The translations under genes were made by a program, and so were the position numbers. A stretch of DNA of 21,315 nucleotides from positions 1 to 21,315 of the forward strand of contig JBAWAP010000176.1 in NCBI GenBank assembly GCA_049589355.1. Reading direction: 5' to 3'. The notes below the pieces were generated by a model. It saw nothing but the letters and a program-made list of their open reading frames with translations, had not been told where the DNA came from and searched no databases. Source of the DNA: JBAWAP01 sp049589355. GTDB taxonomy: Bacteria > Chloroflexota > Anaerolineae > VGOG01. This document shows, in pieces, positions 7,230 to 14,222 of this stretch (position 1 is its first letter; every line of letters starts with the position of its first letter).

Positions 7230-7484
7230 GACATCGTTGGCACCAGCACTTCGTCTCCTGATCCAATGCCCAAGGCTGCCACGGCCAGATGGAGCGCTGC
7301 AGTGGCAGAATTCATGGCTACGGCGTATTTGGCCCCAACATAGGCAGCGAACTTTTCCTCAAACTCCGCTGTCTTTGGTCACCGACCAATCCAGCCTGTG
7401 CGGAAAGGTTCTCGCAGGGCCTCAAGTTCCTCTTCACCAAAAGAGGGCTTAAAGACTAAAGACTTGGATAATTGTATCAGTCAT
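7229..7484 (-). pseudogene. 5' fragment of a DegT/DnrJ/EryC1/StrS aminotransferase gene
   Basis: The fragment begins at ATG 7484 with GGAGG 11 bases upstream and reads MTDTIIQVFSL, then (after one extra T) KPSFGEEELEALREPFRTGW, an in-frame TGA, PKTAEFEEKFAAYVGAKYAV, and AMNSATAALHLAVAALGIGS with GDEVLVPTMSFTA. This is the N-terminal 90 or so residues of the PLP-dependent sugar aminotransferase family, with its NSATAALHLA and GDEV.VP signatures. The lysine-bearing catalytic part is absent. It ends where sequence identical in type to the cohesin gene end begins, sharing TACGG and TCAGCACGA at the join. A frameshift, a nonsense codon and truncation make it clearly dead. Confidence 0.85.
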
Positions 7485-7525
7485 GGTCAGCTATTCCTCC
7501 AGATTATTTTGCACCCTCTGTCAAA

Positions 7526-7567
7526 GGTTGGGCAAGCCGCCCCCTGCCCATGACGGCTTGCCCAACC
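7526..7567 (-). terminator. Putative terminator of the DUF11/GEVED gene
   Basis: GGTTGGGCAAGCCG (7526-7539) and CGGCTTGCCCAACC (7554-7567) form a perfect 14-bp GC-rich stem with a 14-base loop. On the minus strand it lies 46 bases after the stop at 7614 and is followed by TTTGACAG, a short T-run. The symmetry means it could work on either strand. Confidence 0.6.
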
Positions 7568-7613
7568 TCACGCCGTACCCAGTTCACCAGTTTCTGTGAG
7601 ATACACTCCCAGG

Positions 7614-9473
7614 CTAAAGCGGCACATAGCCAGGTCCGCCCCAGCCATCGCGATAGAGCCAGCTATTGTTGTTGTCGCTCGACTTCAGGATCCACCATTG
7701 GCCGTTGTTCGTCCCGTATACGGCGATGTCCGCCTTCCCATCCCCATCAAAGTCGGCTGAGACAGAGATTATCATTATCTCCACGGAGGCTTCGTCGCTG
7801 TCGCTGGCCTGCTGCTGCCATTCGTCGAACTCGGTCACGCTGGCCAGGTTGTGGCAGGTTCCCGCTGCGTCGGCGCGGAAGCGCACGTCAATCTGCACCA
7901 CCTGCCCAGGTACGATCGGCCCACCATTCACCACCACCAGGTCCCAGGTCAGCGGACTGCCAGGCCCGATGCCTTGCACCGGCACCCCATCCTGTGTGAC
8001 GCTGATGACGCTCATGCACGCTACGTCGAAGGTGTCGGTGAAGGGGTTGGAGACGAAGGCGGTCTGTCCCGTGTTGGTCACCACGACCTGGAACTGGACC
8101 TCCTCACCAACAAAGGCCAGCCCACCCGCCGGCTCCACCAGCACCTTGGTCAGGTCCACGCTGATGGGCGGAATGATCTCCACCCTGTAGTCTTCCACTT
8201 CGCCGTCGGGGGCCAGACCGACGTAGGATAGGCCGCCCGCGCTGTCGAAGCGGAAGCGGGCGAAGGTCTGGCCTACCTTTGCGCCAACGGACACGGGGAA
8301 GGCCAGGTGGTTGACCCCAGCGGCCAGGGCCTGGTCCACGAAGATCTGCTCACCCGCATCGGCCCAGTCGCCGTTGGCGTTGAAGTCCAACCAGGCGTTC
8401 AGCACACCCGACGCCGACGCCGTAACGTCCACGCTGGCCTGGCTGCCAGGGTTCAGAGACGACGTGAAGACCACGCCATCCTCATCATCGGGGAGACCGG
8501 CCAGGTCGTCGCCCGTCGCCGTAGCATCCGGCTGGCCGTTGGGTTCGGCGTCCACACTCGCGCCCAGGAAGAAGCCGGGCACGATGATGTGGCGTGCGCC
8601 GTTGCTGGCCAAGAGCGTGGGATAGGTCAGGTCCGGCGCATCGCCGAAGTCGAGTTCGGCGATGTCCACCGAGGCTTCGTCGCTGTCGCTGGCCTGCTGT
8701 TCCCATTCGTCGAACTCGATCACCGAGGCCTGGTTCAGGCAGGTCCCCACTGCGTCGGCGCGGAAGCCCAGGTTGATCTGCACCGCCTGCGCCGGCAGGA
8801 TGGGACCGCCTCTCACGACCACCAGGTCCCAGGTGAGAGGGCTGGGGCTGCCGGGTCCCACGCCTGGGACGGGCACCCCATCCTGAGTGGCGCTGATGAC
8901 GCTCATGCACGCTATGTCGAAGGTGTCGGTGAAGGGGTTGGAGGCGAAGGCGGTCTGTCCCGTGTTGGTCACCACGACCTGGAACTGGACCTCCTCGCCA
9001 ACCTCGGCCGGACGAACCACCGGCTCCACCAGCGTCTTGGTCAGATCCACGTCGATGGGTGGGGGCACCATCAGGTTAAGCTCAGTCAAAGCCGCGCTGT
9101 GGAACGGGTACGTGGTCGACGTTATGCCGGTCGTCACATCGTAGCATTGTGCCCTGGCTCCATTTACATAGAACTCTATCGGTGTGCCCTCATCAATATG
9201 GCCCTGAACCACCAGCCAGGGACCGAAAGGGCTGGAGCTTCCGTACTGCCCCACAACCGTGGTGGTGATGGGATTACCCGCCACCCCGGTCATCACCTCT
9301 GTCCCGCGAGCCTCAACAGCTATGCCCACCGGAGCTGGGGAACCAGCTATGGTCACCGTCCCGTAGAAGGAGTGGGGTGTTGGTGGTGGTCCTTGTTGGG
9401 CAAAAACGGGTCCTACCAACACCAGGAGGAGACACAACACTGCATAGAGAAGCCATGTTCCTTTCTTTTTCAT
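7614..9473 (-). CDS. Cassette protein with DUF11-GEVED-DUF11 modules and truncated FG-GAP tail
   Basis: Exported protein of 619 aa. A signal peptide (KKKGTWLLYAV ... PVFAQQ) is followed by the cassette at about 34-136 (HSFYGTVTIAGSPAPVGIAV ... IEFYVNGARAQC ... YPFHSAALTELNL). Residues 140-272 are a DUF11-like Ig repeat (VDLTKTLVEP ... VVVTNTGQTAF), 275-435 a GEVED domain (LDFGDAPDLTYPT ... LPDDEDGV ... LDFNANGDWADAGE ... DGEVEDYRVE), and 438-566 a second DUF11 copy very close to the first. Residues 572-619 start an FG-GAP/VCBS repeat (SADFDGDGKADIAVYGTNNG) that stops after GGPGYVPL, where further repeats would normally follow. Start ATG 9473 is preferred over ATG 9485 because GGAGG lies 5 bases before it and the upstream ATG overlaps that site. 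No TPT linker. Likely an extracellular adhesive or structural protein. Confidence 0.85.
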   Translation of the reverse strand: MKKKGTWLLYAVLCLLLVLVGPVFAQQGPPPTPHSFYGTVTIAGSPAPVGIAVEARGTEVMTGVAGNPITTTVVGQYGSSSPFGPWLVVQGHIDEGTPIEFYVNGARAQCYDVTTGITSTTYPFHSAALTELNLMVPPPIDVDLTKTLVEPVVRPAEVGEEVQFQVVVTNTGQTAFASNPFTDTFDIACMSVISATQDGVPVPGVGPGSPSPLTWDLVVVRGGPILPAQAVQINLGFRADAVGTCLNQASVIEFDEWEQQASDSDEASVDIAELDFGDAPDLTYPTLLASNGARHIIVPGFFLGASVDAEPNGQPDATATGDDLAGLPDDEDGVVFTSSLNPGSQASVDVTASASGVLNAWLDFNANGDWADAGEQIFVDQALAAGVNHLAFPVSVGAKVGQTFARFRFDSAGGLSYVGLAPDGEVEDYRVEIIPPISVDLTKVLVEPAGGLAFVGEEVQFQVVVTNTGQTAFVSNPFTDTFDVACMSVISVTQDGVPVQGIGPGSPLTWDLVVVNGGPIVPGQVVQIDVRFRADAAGTCHNLASVTEFDEWQQQASDSDEASVEIMIISVSADFDGDGKADIAVYGTNNGQWWILKSSDNNNSWLYRDGWGGPGYVPL

Positions 9474-9498
9474 GTTTTCCTCCATATTTCATATTTAA

Positions 9499-9527
9499 GG
9501 GGAGGGGGAGTTGGGGTCCCCCTCCCC
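9499..9527 (-). terminator. GC-rich hairpin between the beta-helix gene and the DUF11/GEVED gene
   Basis: GGGGAGGGGGA (9499-9509) and TCCCCCTCCCC (9517-9527) form a perfect 11-bp stem with a 7-base loop, 26 bases past the stop of the gene ending at 9554. On the minus strand it is followed by TTAAATATG. A terminator is likely, but the sequence also resembles dispersed G-run palindromes such as 20728-20769. Confidence 0.5.
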
Positions 9528-9533
9528 CTCATG

Positions 9534-9563
9534 CCTGGTTACCACAATCCTGGTTACCACAAT
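9534..9563. repeat. Tandem 15-bp repeat covering the stop codon of the beta-helix gene
   Basis: CCTGGTTACCACAAT occurs twice back to back (9534-9548 and 9549-9563). On the minus strand each copy holds an in-frame TAA, so the gene ending at 9554 has a duplicated stop. Confidence 0.8.
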
Positions 9564-12094
9564 GGGAATATCTTGTAAATCGGGGTAACCTCAAATCCGG
9601 CAAGAGTGCCAGGAGCTGTCATGAACACCCAGTAGCCCTCACCGACTATCATGAGCTCGCCGCCAGCAGCAATGGTAGTACCCCAGACTGCTGTCTGACC
9701 CGGCATTGACGGGCTGAGCACCACCGAGCCGCTGGCCGCTATGGAATTCAAGGCAACGTTTACCGCTTTCAGCCCATCAGGGTCGCCAGTCGCCGCGATT
9801 CCATAGTCATCACCAGGCGTTTTATCAATGCCGAAGGCAGAGCCGACCAGGTTCCAGCCAGCGGGCAGGGACACGCTGGGCAGGCTGAACACGCCGCTAT
9901 ACAGGATGGGGAAGTTGGCAGCAGCCCCCATCTTGACGTAAACCGCGTTGCACGGGGCGAACTCGTAGGTGCCAGAGAGCACCTGCCACAGACCGGAAGC
10001 AGCATCATAGTAGTAGCCCGCGAGGTAGTTCTGGGTAGGGCCCGAGGTGACGAAGAAGCTTCCCAAGGCGACTATGTCGTTCATGGTGTCAGCACTGTCG
10101 TCCAGGGCCAAGGGTACTGAAAGGGTGTTCCACCCAGCCTCTAGCGGGTAGGTGTCGCCGTGGTAGGCGATGCCATCGCTTACCGCTGTGGCCTGAACTC
10201 TGGTGAGCCACGGGTCGAAGGTGACATAAGTGCTTACCTTGTCCCCAAGGCCCAGACCTACGCCACTAGGTCCGCCTATGGCTCCCCACCAGTTGTACTT
10301 GGCATCAACGGTAGCATTGGCAATGTCCGCGGGGATACCACTCGCATTACCCTCCTCACTATTGATGCCGTATTTCGTGGGTGCAGTCCAGTTAGTGGTC
10401 TTGGTATTGGAGTAGATATCATTGTAGTGAATGTGGATGTTTTTTGCTGTGACAATGTCAACATTGTCGGCCGTATCATCAATCCAGACGCCGTCGCCGT
10501 TGCTGTAGAATTGGTTCTTGTAGACTCTCACCTCGTCGTCACCTATGGTCAAGGCGGCGGCGGTGCTGCCTTTTTGGGAGAACTGTAGAGCACGGCCGTT
10601 GTCGTGTACTACGTTCAAGTAGACGTCAACGCCTGCGACCGTCGTAGCCCCAGCGGTGACAGACTCATCCCCGGCGCCATCGCCCGCTACACGCTTTCTC
10701 TCGTTCTTGAAGGTCAGCCAGGTGTACCTCTGATTGGCCGCCGTGTTGTTGCTGATGAGAGCCCTTGACCCCAGGGCTGCCTGAACTATCTGGATGCCGG
10801 TGCCGGGGGCACCCTGCGGGCCGCCCGAGGTATAAGCTGTAGCCTGCGAGAAGTCGTTATATTGAATCTTGGCTTGTTTGGCTGAACTCGACTGGAACGG
10901 AGCTTCAATCCATATGCCGCGGCTTTCACCCTGGGTCACGGCCTGGAACTTGTTGTAAAGAATCTGCAGGCCGGTGGCGCTGCCGCCTGTGAAGGGCGCC
11001 CATATGCCTGCGGAGACCCTCGTGATGATAGTGAAACCAGCCCCCGAGCCGCCGATGGTGATATTATCCGCTATCACCTTTATGGTCATACCATCTGTGG
11101 CATTGGGGTCGGCTACAGCCGGAGGAGGTCCAATGGTCGTGCTGTCGGCGCCCATATAGGACTTGAGGGTAACATTCGCCACGGCAAACACTATCGGATT
11201 TTCCGCGGAATAGGTTGCGGCGTGCACCTTCAAGGTCTCACCTGTTGTTGCTTCAGCGACAGCCGCCGTGATGGTGTCGTAGTTGGTTACGTAGACCGGA
11301 GGCGTAGCGTTGCTGAATCGGTCCACCTTCTTGATGCCCGCAGCCGCTACTGTGAACAGCGTGTTTGCTACGTTCGTTCCAACGGGGGTGGTCACCGTGA
11401 CACTCCTGGTGCCCGCCGTCGCGCCAGATGCGATGGCGACGGTCACCGTTAACGAAAGTCCGTCAGTGGCGACAGCAATGTTGGTGACTATCACACCCGT
11501 TCCGAAGCTGACGGCAGTAGCCCCCGTGAAGTTGGTACCACCGATAGTGACCAAGCTCATCGTCTCGCCTGCGTTGGCCTGAGGCGGCGCGACACTGGTC
11601 ACGGTAGGTAGCGCGGGAGGAGTAATGTTGTACGCAGTAGAGGTAACCTGGGTAACCTCTTTGCTGGTAGATACCTTAAGGGTGTAGGCCGCGGCAGTAG
11701 ATGGGTTTACTAGGCCAGCATCCACCGCGAATATAACGGTCACAGCACCGGCGGGAACATCCACCGGCACCGTAAGGGTAACCAGCCTACCCCCGACGGT
11801 GAGGGTACCACTTACCGCCGTGCCGTTTACCGTAACCTTGGTCTTATCAATCGCTCCCACCGTGGTATCAATGGGAAACTCAACGCGGATGGTATCGGTT
11901 CCGACAGCCAGGTCTACAGTAGTATTGAAGGCGATGGTATATTGGGCCGCTGTGCTAGCTAGAGTTGGCGCTACAGTGACCGTCGCCGCGGTCACATTAG
12001 CACTTACCGGCACGGCCATTACCAGCCCCCCCAGGCTCAACACCAGGGCAACTAGCAGGTAAACCGTCTTAGCATACCATTTTGTTTTAAACAT
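9554..12094 (-). CDS. Large secreted IPT/TIG and right-handed beta-helix protein
   Basis: Exported protein of 846 aa from ATG 12094. Residues 1-32 are a signal peptide (TVYLLVALVLSLGGLVMAV, then PVSA). Residues 33-158 form a Thr/Val-rich beta domain. Residues 162-250 are an IPT/TIG Ig-like domain (PTVTSVAPPQANAGE ... GGTNFTGATAVSFG). Residues 256-640 resemble a right-handed parallel beta-helix (IFAVANVTLKSYMGADSTT; repeated I.YN.F, VYKNQFYSNGDGVWI, NIHIHYNDIYSN; NWWGA.GGPSG near the end). Residues 650-846 are the C-terminal domain shared with the cohesin protein (EAGWNTLSVPL, PAGWNLVGSAF, GEGYWVFMTAPGTL). The start is chosen because AAAGGAGG lies 5 bases upstream, but two in-frame ATGs upstream (12169 and 12238) also have ribosome sites. 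Probably an abundant surface or S-layer-like protein; no catalytic residues are assigned. Confidence 0.85.
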   Translation of the reverse strand: MFKTKWYAKTVYLLVALVLSLGGLVMAVPVSANVTAATVTVAPTLASTAAQYTIAFNTTVDLAVGTDTIRVEFPIDTTVGAIDKTKVTVNGTAVSGTLTVGGRLVTLTVPVDVPAGAVTVIFAVDAGLVNPSTAAAYTLKVSTSKEVTQVTSTAYNITPPALPTVTSVAPPQANAGETMSLVTIGGTNFTGATAVSFGTGVIVTNIAVATDGLSLTVTVAIASGATAGTRSVTVTTPVGTNVANTLFTVAAAGIKKVDRFSNATPPVYVTNYDTITAAVAEATTGETLKVHAATYSAENPIVFAVANVTLKSYMGADSTTIGPPPAVADPNATDGMTIKVIADNITIGGSGAGFTIITRVSAGIWAPFTGGSATGLQILYNKFQAVTQGESRGIWIEAPFQSSSAKQAKIQYNDFSQATAYTSGGPQGAPGTGIQIVQAALGSRALISNNTAANQRYTWLTFKNERKRVAGDGAGDESVTAGATTVAGVDVYLNVVHDNGRALQFSQKGSTAAALTIGDDEVRVYKNQFYSNGDGVWIDDTADNVDIVTAKNIHIHYNDIYSNTKTTNWTAPTKYGINSEEGNASGIPADIANATVDAKYNWWGAIGGPSGVGLGLGDKVSTYVTFDPWLTRVQATAVSDGIAYHGDTYPLEAGWNTLSVPLALDDSADTMNDIVALGSFFVTSGPTQNYLAGYYYDAASGLWQVLSGTYEFAPCNAVYVKMGAAANFPILYSGVFSLPSVSLPAGWNLVGSAFGIDKTPGDDYGIAATGDPDGLKAVNVALNSIAASGSVVLSPSMPGQTAVWGTTIAAGGELMIVGEGYWVFMTAPGTLAGFEVTPIYKIFPLW

Positions 12095-12238
12095 TTTTTC
12101 CTCCTTTGTGAATTTTGTGAATTTTTGAGCTCTGTCGCTCAGCCAAGAAAACAGTGATCGGATAGCCATTTTACCCTTTGCCTCCTTTGATTTTTGAGCT
12201 TTATCGTTTGACCAATGGAACAGTGATGAGATGCGCAT
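12095..12238 (-). promoter_or_regulatory. Duplicated leader with two additional in-frame starts
   Basis: In frame with the beta-helix gene lie two tandem related units of 69 and 75 bases. The first starts at ATG 12238 after AAGGAGG and encodes MRISSLFHWSNDKAQK...; the second starts at ATG 12169 after AAAGGAGG and encodes MAIRSLFSWLSDRAQK.... Each ends with the AAAGGAGG of the next start. No stop separates them from the signal peptide. They could be translated as a 48-residue charged extension or act as a multi-entry ribosome loading region. Confidence 0.6.
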
Positions 12239-12320
12239 TTTCTATCCTCCTTGTAGAGTAGACTCCTTATGCTTCGGCCTTTCGTCAACAATTCATTTCA
12301 TCTTTTCCTCCTCCTTTCGG

Positions 12321-12363
12321 GCCGTTCGGCTGAGCCCTCGGCGTGAGCCTCAGGACGAACGGC
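12321..12363. repeat. Palindromic dispersed repeat (CCGTTCGGCTGAG type)
   Basis: GCCGTTCGGCTGAG and CTCAGGACGAACGGC form inverted arms around CCCTCGGCGTGAGC. The arrangement matches common REP-like repeats. A further small inverted repeat, GTGCCCG...CGGGCAC, follows at 12373-12392. Both lie upstream of the beta-helix gene and outside any credible reading frame. Confidence 0.7.
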
Positions 12364-12410
12364 TCGGTCGCGGTGCCCGCAGGCACGGGCACATTCTTCA
12401 CTTGCCCTTT

Positions 12411-12439
12411 TTGACAAGCAGGGCGAACTCTGGTAAAAT
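12411..12439 (+). promoter_or_regulatory. Sigma70-like promoter for the ncRNA candidate
   Basis: A perfect -35 box TTGACA (12411-12416), a 17-base spacer and a -10 box TAAAAT (12434-12439, five of six) point rightward, opposite to every protein gene. The predicted start, about 12446, coincides with the first base of the closing stem of the RNA candidate. Confidence 0.65.
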
Positions 12440-12445
12440 ATTAGC

Positions 12446-12560
12446 AAGGGGGAGCAGCAAGCCGGCAGGCACGCCAGTGCCCGCTGGTGCGTTCGCTGAA
12501 CTATCCATCCCCTACCCCGCCAAGGCCAAGGGATGGATGGTTGCATCGCTCCCCCTTTTC
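12446..12560 (+). ncRNA. Unclassified structured small RNA candidate
   Basis: About 115 nt with a self-consistent fold. P1: AAGGGGGAGC (12446-12455) pairs perfectly with GCTCCCCCTT (12548-12557), 10 bp. P2: GCCGGC-A-GGCAC (12461-12472) pairs with GTGCC-C-GCTGGT (12477-12488), 11 pairs including two G.U and one A/C mismatch, with loop GCCA. P3: AACTATCCATCCC (12499-12511) pairs with GGGATGGATGGTT (12530-12542), 13 pairs with one G.U. Together they make a three-way junction. The promoter lies just upstream, and P1 is followed by TTTTCTAT, like a terminator U-tract. The SRP RNA GGAAG/AGCA core, tRNA features, and the length expected of 6S, tmRNA or RNase P RNA are absent. A mobile palindromic element is the main alternative. 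Confidence 0.5.
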
Positions 12561-12759
12561 TATCTAAGCCGCTTGTCCAACACCTCCCCTAAATCCAAAA
12601 AACCCGCGTTTGTAACACGAAATCAACGGTCGGTTATGCTATTGGCTCCACCTAGCCCAAGCATCCATCGTTCCGGGCCAGGTTTTATCGCCCCCGTTAA
12701 TCATCCTCGGTTTATGAAGGTGCTCTTCCTGAGGTTTGCAAGATCTACATCTGAATAAG
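12561..12759. other. Gene-free stretch after the RNA candidate
   Basis: No credible reading frame, RNA or repeat was recognised here. A plus-strand open frame runs through it, but it starts across the beta-helix leader and translates palindromic repeats and the RNA candidate, so it is not called. Confidence 0.5.
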
Positions 12760-12784
12760 AATCTAATCCTTCATAGATTAGATT
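12760..12784 (-). terminator. Hairpin after the cysteine-rich gene
   Basis: AATCTAATC (12760-12768) and GATTAGATT (12776-12784) form a perfect 9-bp stem, overlapping the stop of the cysteine-rich gene and followed on the minus strand by CTTATTC. Next to it, TTTACAG-CGC-CTGTAAA (12784-12800) is a second small palindrome inside the last codons. Possibly a terminator; it is AT-rich and so weaker than the others. Confidence 0.45.
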
Positions 12785-13017
12785 TTACAGCGCCTGTAAA
12801 TTTCTCTTCTTATTGGACAATTGCAAACAAAGCAGTCTCCAAAGGACATTTGGTAAGTACATGCACTATTCACTCGGCGTTCAACAAATAGCACCGAATC
12901 GCCAACGCAATATTCAACCTTGCAGAGACACTCTGATTCACCACATAAACAAGAAAAGTCTCTTTCACACCTAGTGGTATTCTTTAAAGTATCTTCTATG
13001 AAGCTATCGTACAGCAT
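12778..13017 (-). CDS. Small cysteine-rich conserved-type protein
   Basis: A 79-residue protein from ATG 13017 (91 residues if the GTG at 13053 is used). It has 11 cysteines in clusters: CERDFSCLCGESECLC, then KVEYC, SACTYQMSFGDC, FVCNCPIRREIY and RRC. The C...C-x-C-P spacing suggests metal binding or disulfides. I recall small proteins with the same CKVEYC ... YKMSFG ... CNCPVR pattern in Chloroflexota and other bacteria, but no function is known to me. There is no signal peptide, so a cytoplasmic zinc-binding role is a reasonable inference. ATG 13017 is preferred because AGGG lies 7 bases upstream; the GTG lacks a ribosome site. It stands alone, with an extended -10 promoter about 170 bases upstream. 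Confidence 0.65.
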   Translation of the reverse strand: MLYDSFIEDTLKNTTRCERDFSCLCGESECLCKVEYCVGDSVLFVERRVNSACTYQMSFGDCFVCNCPIRREIYRRCKI

Positions 13018-13053
13018 GTGGTGCCCTAACGGGAATATGATGATGGATCGCAC

Positions 13054-13310
13054 AGCATGTCTAATCGTAGCCCCTGACCAGGGCCCACTCTGTCTCGACC
13101 TGCAGCATGGTGATTATCGCTTCCGGGTCAGAGATACTTGGCTGGATGCAGGTGTCGTCGCAGGTGAGGATAGCCGGTTGGTATTATAACACGGATTGTC
13201 CAATAGTGAAATCAAAATAGCCCGTTTCCCATTACAATTAGATTGCATAAACATTGACACCGCAATAAAGGCCGATCATCCTCCATAGCAGCCGATAGAC
13301 ACAGTCCCAC
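13054..13310. other. Intergenic region without a called gene
   Basis: No complete gene is seen between the cysteine-rich gene and the response regulator terminator. A minus-strand frame just below the -10 box encodes TCDDTCIQPSISDPEAIITM and ends at a TAG at 13062-13060, with no good start; it could be a decayed gene end. The remainder toward 13310 is AT-rich and featureless. Confidence 0.4.
13183..13191 (-). promoter_or_regulatory. Extended -10 promoter for the cysteine-rich gene
   Basis: On the minus strand TGTTATAAT is a perfect extended -10 element (TG-n-TATAAT). No good -35 box is found at the expected distance, as is common for extended -10 promoters. Transcription would start near 13176, giving an untranslated leader of about 160 bases before ATG 13017. 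Confidence 0.45.
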
Positions 13311-13314
13311 GAAA

Positions 13315-13345
13315 AGCCCGGACACGACATGTCTGTGCCCGGGCT
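13315..13345 (-). terminator. Rho-independent terminator after the two-component genes
   Basis: AGCCCGGACAC (13315-13325) and GTGCCCGGGCT (13335-13345) form an 11-bp stem with one G.U-type pair and a 9-base loop. On the minus strand it is followed by TTTTCG. It lies 52 bases past the stop of the response regulator and is the best terminator in the window. Confidence 0.8.
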
Positions 13346-13397
13346 CAGGAATAAAAACGCTTATGGTTTGTCTGCCGGAGGCGGACGCATGGCGAGT

Positions 13398-14222
13398 TCA
13401 GGCAGGGGAGAAGAGGTAACCCTTACCACGTATGGTACGGATCAAGCGGGGGTGAGCCGGATCGGGCTCGATCTTCTTCCGCAGACGCGAGATGTGAGGG
13501 CGGACAATAGCCTGAGCTTCTCTCTCGCTCACGTTGTAGCCCAGGGCGGCCCGGGCCAACTGGCGACAGGAGAAGACGGCGTCGGTATGCTGCATCAGAT
13601 AGGCCAGTAGCGCTATCTCGCTGGTGCTGAGTTCAGTGTTGAGGCTACCTACGTCATCAGGCCCTCTCACGACCGCCAGGTGTTTCTCCAGGTCCAGGGC
13701 AACGGGGCCGCAGCGGAGGAACCGCACCGGCCGCTCGGGGGAGCCAGGCTTATCCCGTCCCTCTTCGGCCTGCAGCGCTTCTACCGCTTCAGCGATCACA
13801 CCGACGAGGTGCTGGCGCTGCAAATCCTTCTGACGACGCTGGAGGGCACGGGCAATGGCGGCCTGGATATCCCGGATGCTGCACGGCTTCAGCAGATAGT
13901 TGGCTGCACCGGCTCGCACAGCCTCAATCGCGCTCTCCAGAGAGGCGTAGGCAGTGAGCACGATCACCAATAGATCTGGCTGAGCCTCCTGCACCCACTT
14001 CATTACCTCGACGCCATCCATTCCGGGCATGCGCAGGTCGAGCAGCATCAAGTCGTAAGATGTGAGGCCCAACTTGGCTAACGCCTGGCTGCCGGACGCG
14101 GCCTCGTCTACCCGGTAGCCCATCAGTTCCAGCCCCCGGGCGATGGCGGCGCGCGCTGCTGGTTCGTCGTCCACCACCAGGATACGCGCCTGAGGAATGG
14201 GCGGGGGATCACACTGGGCCAT
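13398..14222 (-). CDS. Response regulator with REC and OmpR/PhoB-type DNA-binding domains
   Basis: Cytoplasmic transcription regulator of 274 aa. Residues 12-125 are a receiver domain: acidic pair D18-D19 (ILVVDDE), phospho-acceptor D62 (LMLLDLRMPGMDG), T90 (IVLTAYAS) and K112 (YLLKPCS). Residues 126-160 are a charged helical linker. Residues 165-272 are a winged helix: LSTSEIALLAYLMQH, then REAQAIVRPHISRLRKKIEP and LIRTIRGKGYLF. The receiver resembles NtrC-type receivers (ASLESAIEAVRAGA), while the output domain is OmpR-like. Start ATG 14222 follows AGGAG at 7 bases and overlaps the kinase gene by 14 bases, so the two are translationally coupled and surely partners. Targets are unknown. Confidence 0.93.
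   Translation of the reverse strand: MAQCDPPPIPQARILVVDDEPAARAAIARGLELMGYRVDEAASGSQALAKLGLTSYDLMLLDLRMPGMDGVEVMKWVQEAQPDLLVIVLTAYASLESAIEAVRAGAANYLLKPCSIRDIQAAIARALQRRQKDLQRQHLVGVIAEAVEALQAEEGRDKPGSPERPVRFLRCGPVALDLEKHLAVVRGPDDVGSLNTELSTSEIALLAYLMQHTDAVFSCRQLARAALGYNVSEREAQAIVRPHISRLRKKIEPDPAHPRLIRTIRGKGYLFSPA

Noticed and set aside
6604..7266. Minus-strand frame of 220 residues over the dockerin gene
   Set aside because: It overlaps the dockerin gene in another frame and begins within the aminotransferase fragment; it has no recognisable domain.
9499..9527. CRISPR or other regular repeat array
   Set aside because: Only isolated palindromes and a two-copy 15-bp repeat are present here; no repeat-spacer periodicity was found anywhere in the window.
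12446..12560. SRP RNA or 6S RNA identity for the structured element
   Set aside because: The SRP core (GGAAG loop with AGCA) is missing on both strands, and the element is shorter than 6S RNA and lacks its single long hairpin with central bubble.
12231..12758. Plus-strand frame of 175 residues upstream of the beta-helix gene
   Set aside because: It runs through a palindromic repeat and the RNA candidate, has no domain, and its start lies across the real gene's leader.
13060..13107. Short minus-strand frame MLQVETEWALVRGYD
   Set aside because: It looks like a protein end but has no clear ribosome site and only 15 codons; at most a remnant.
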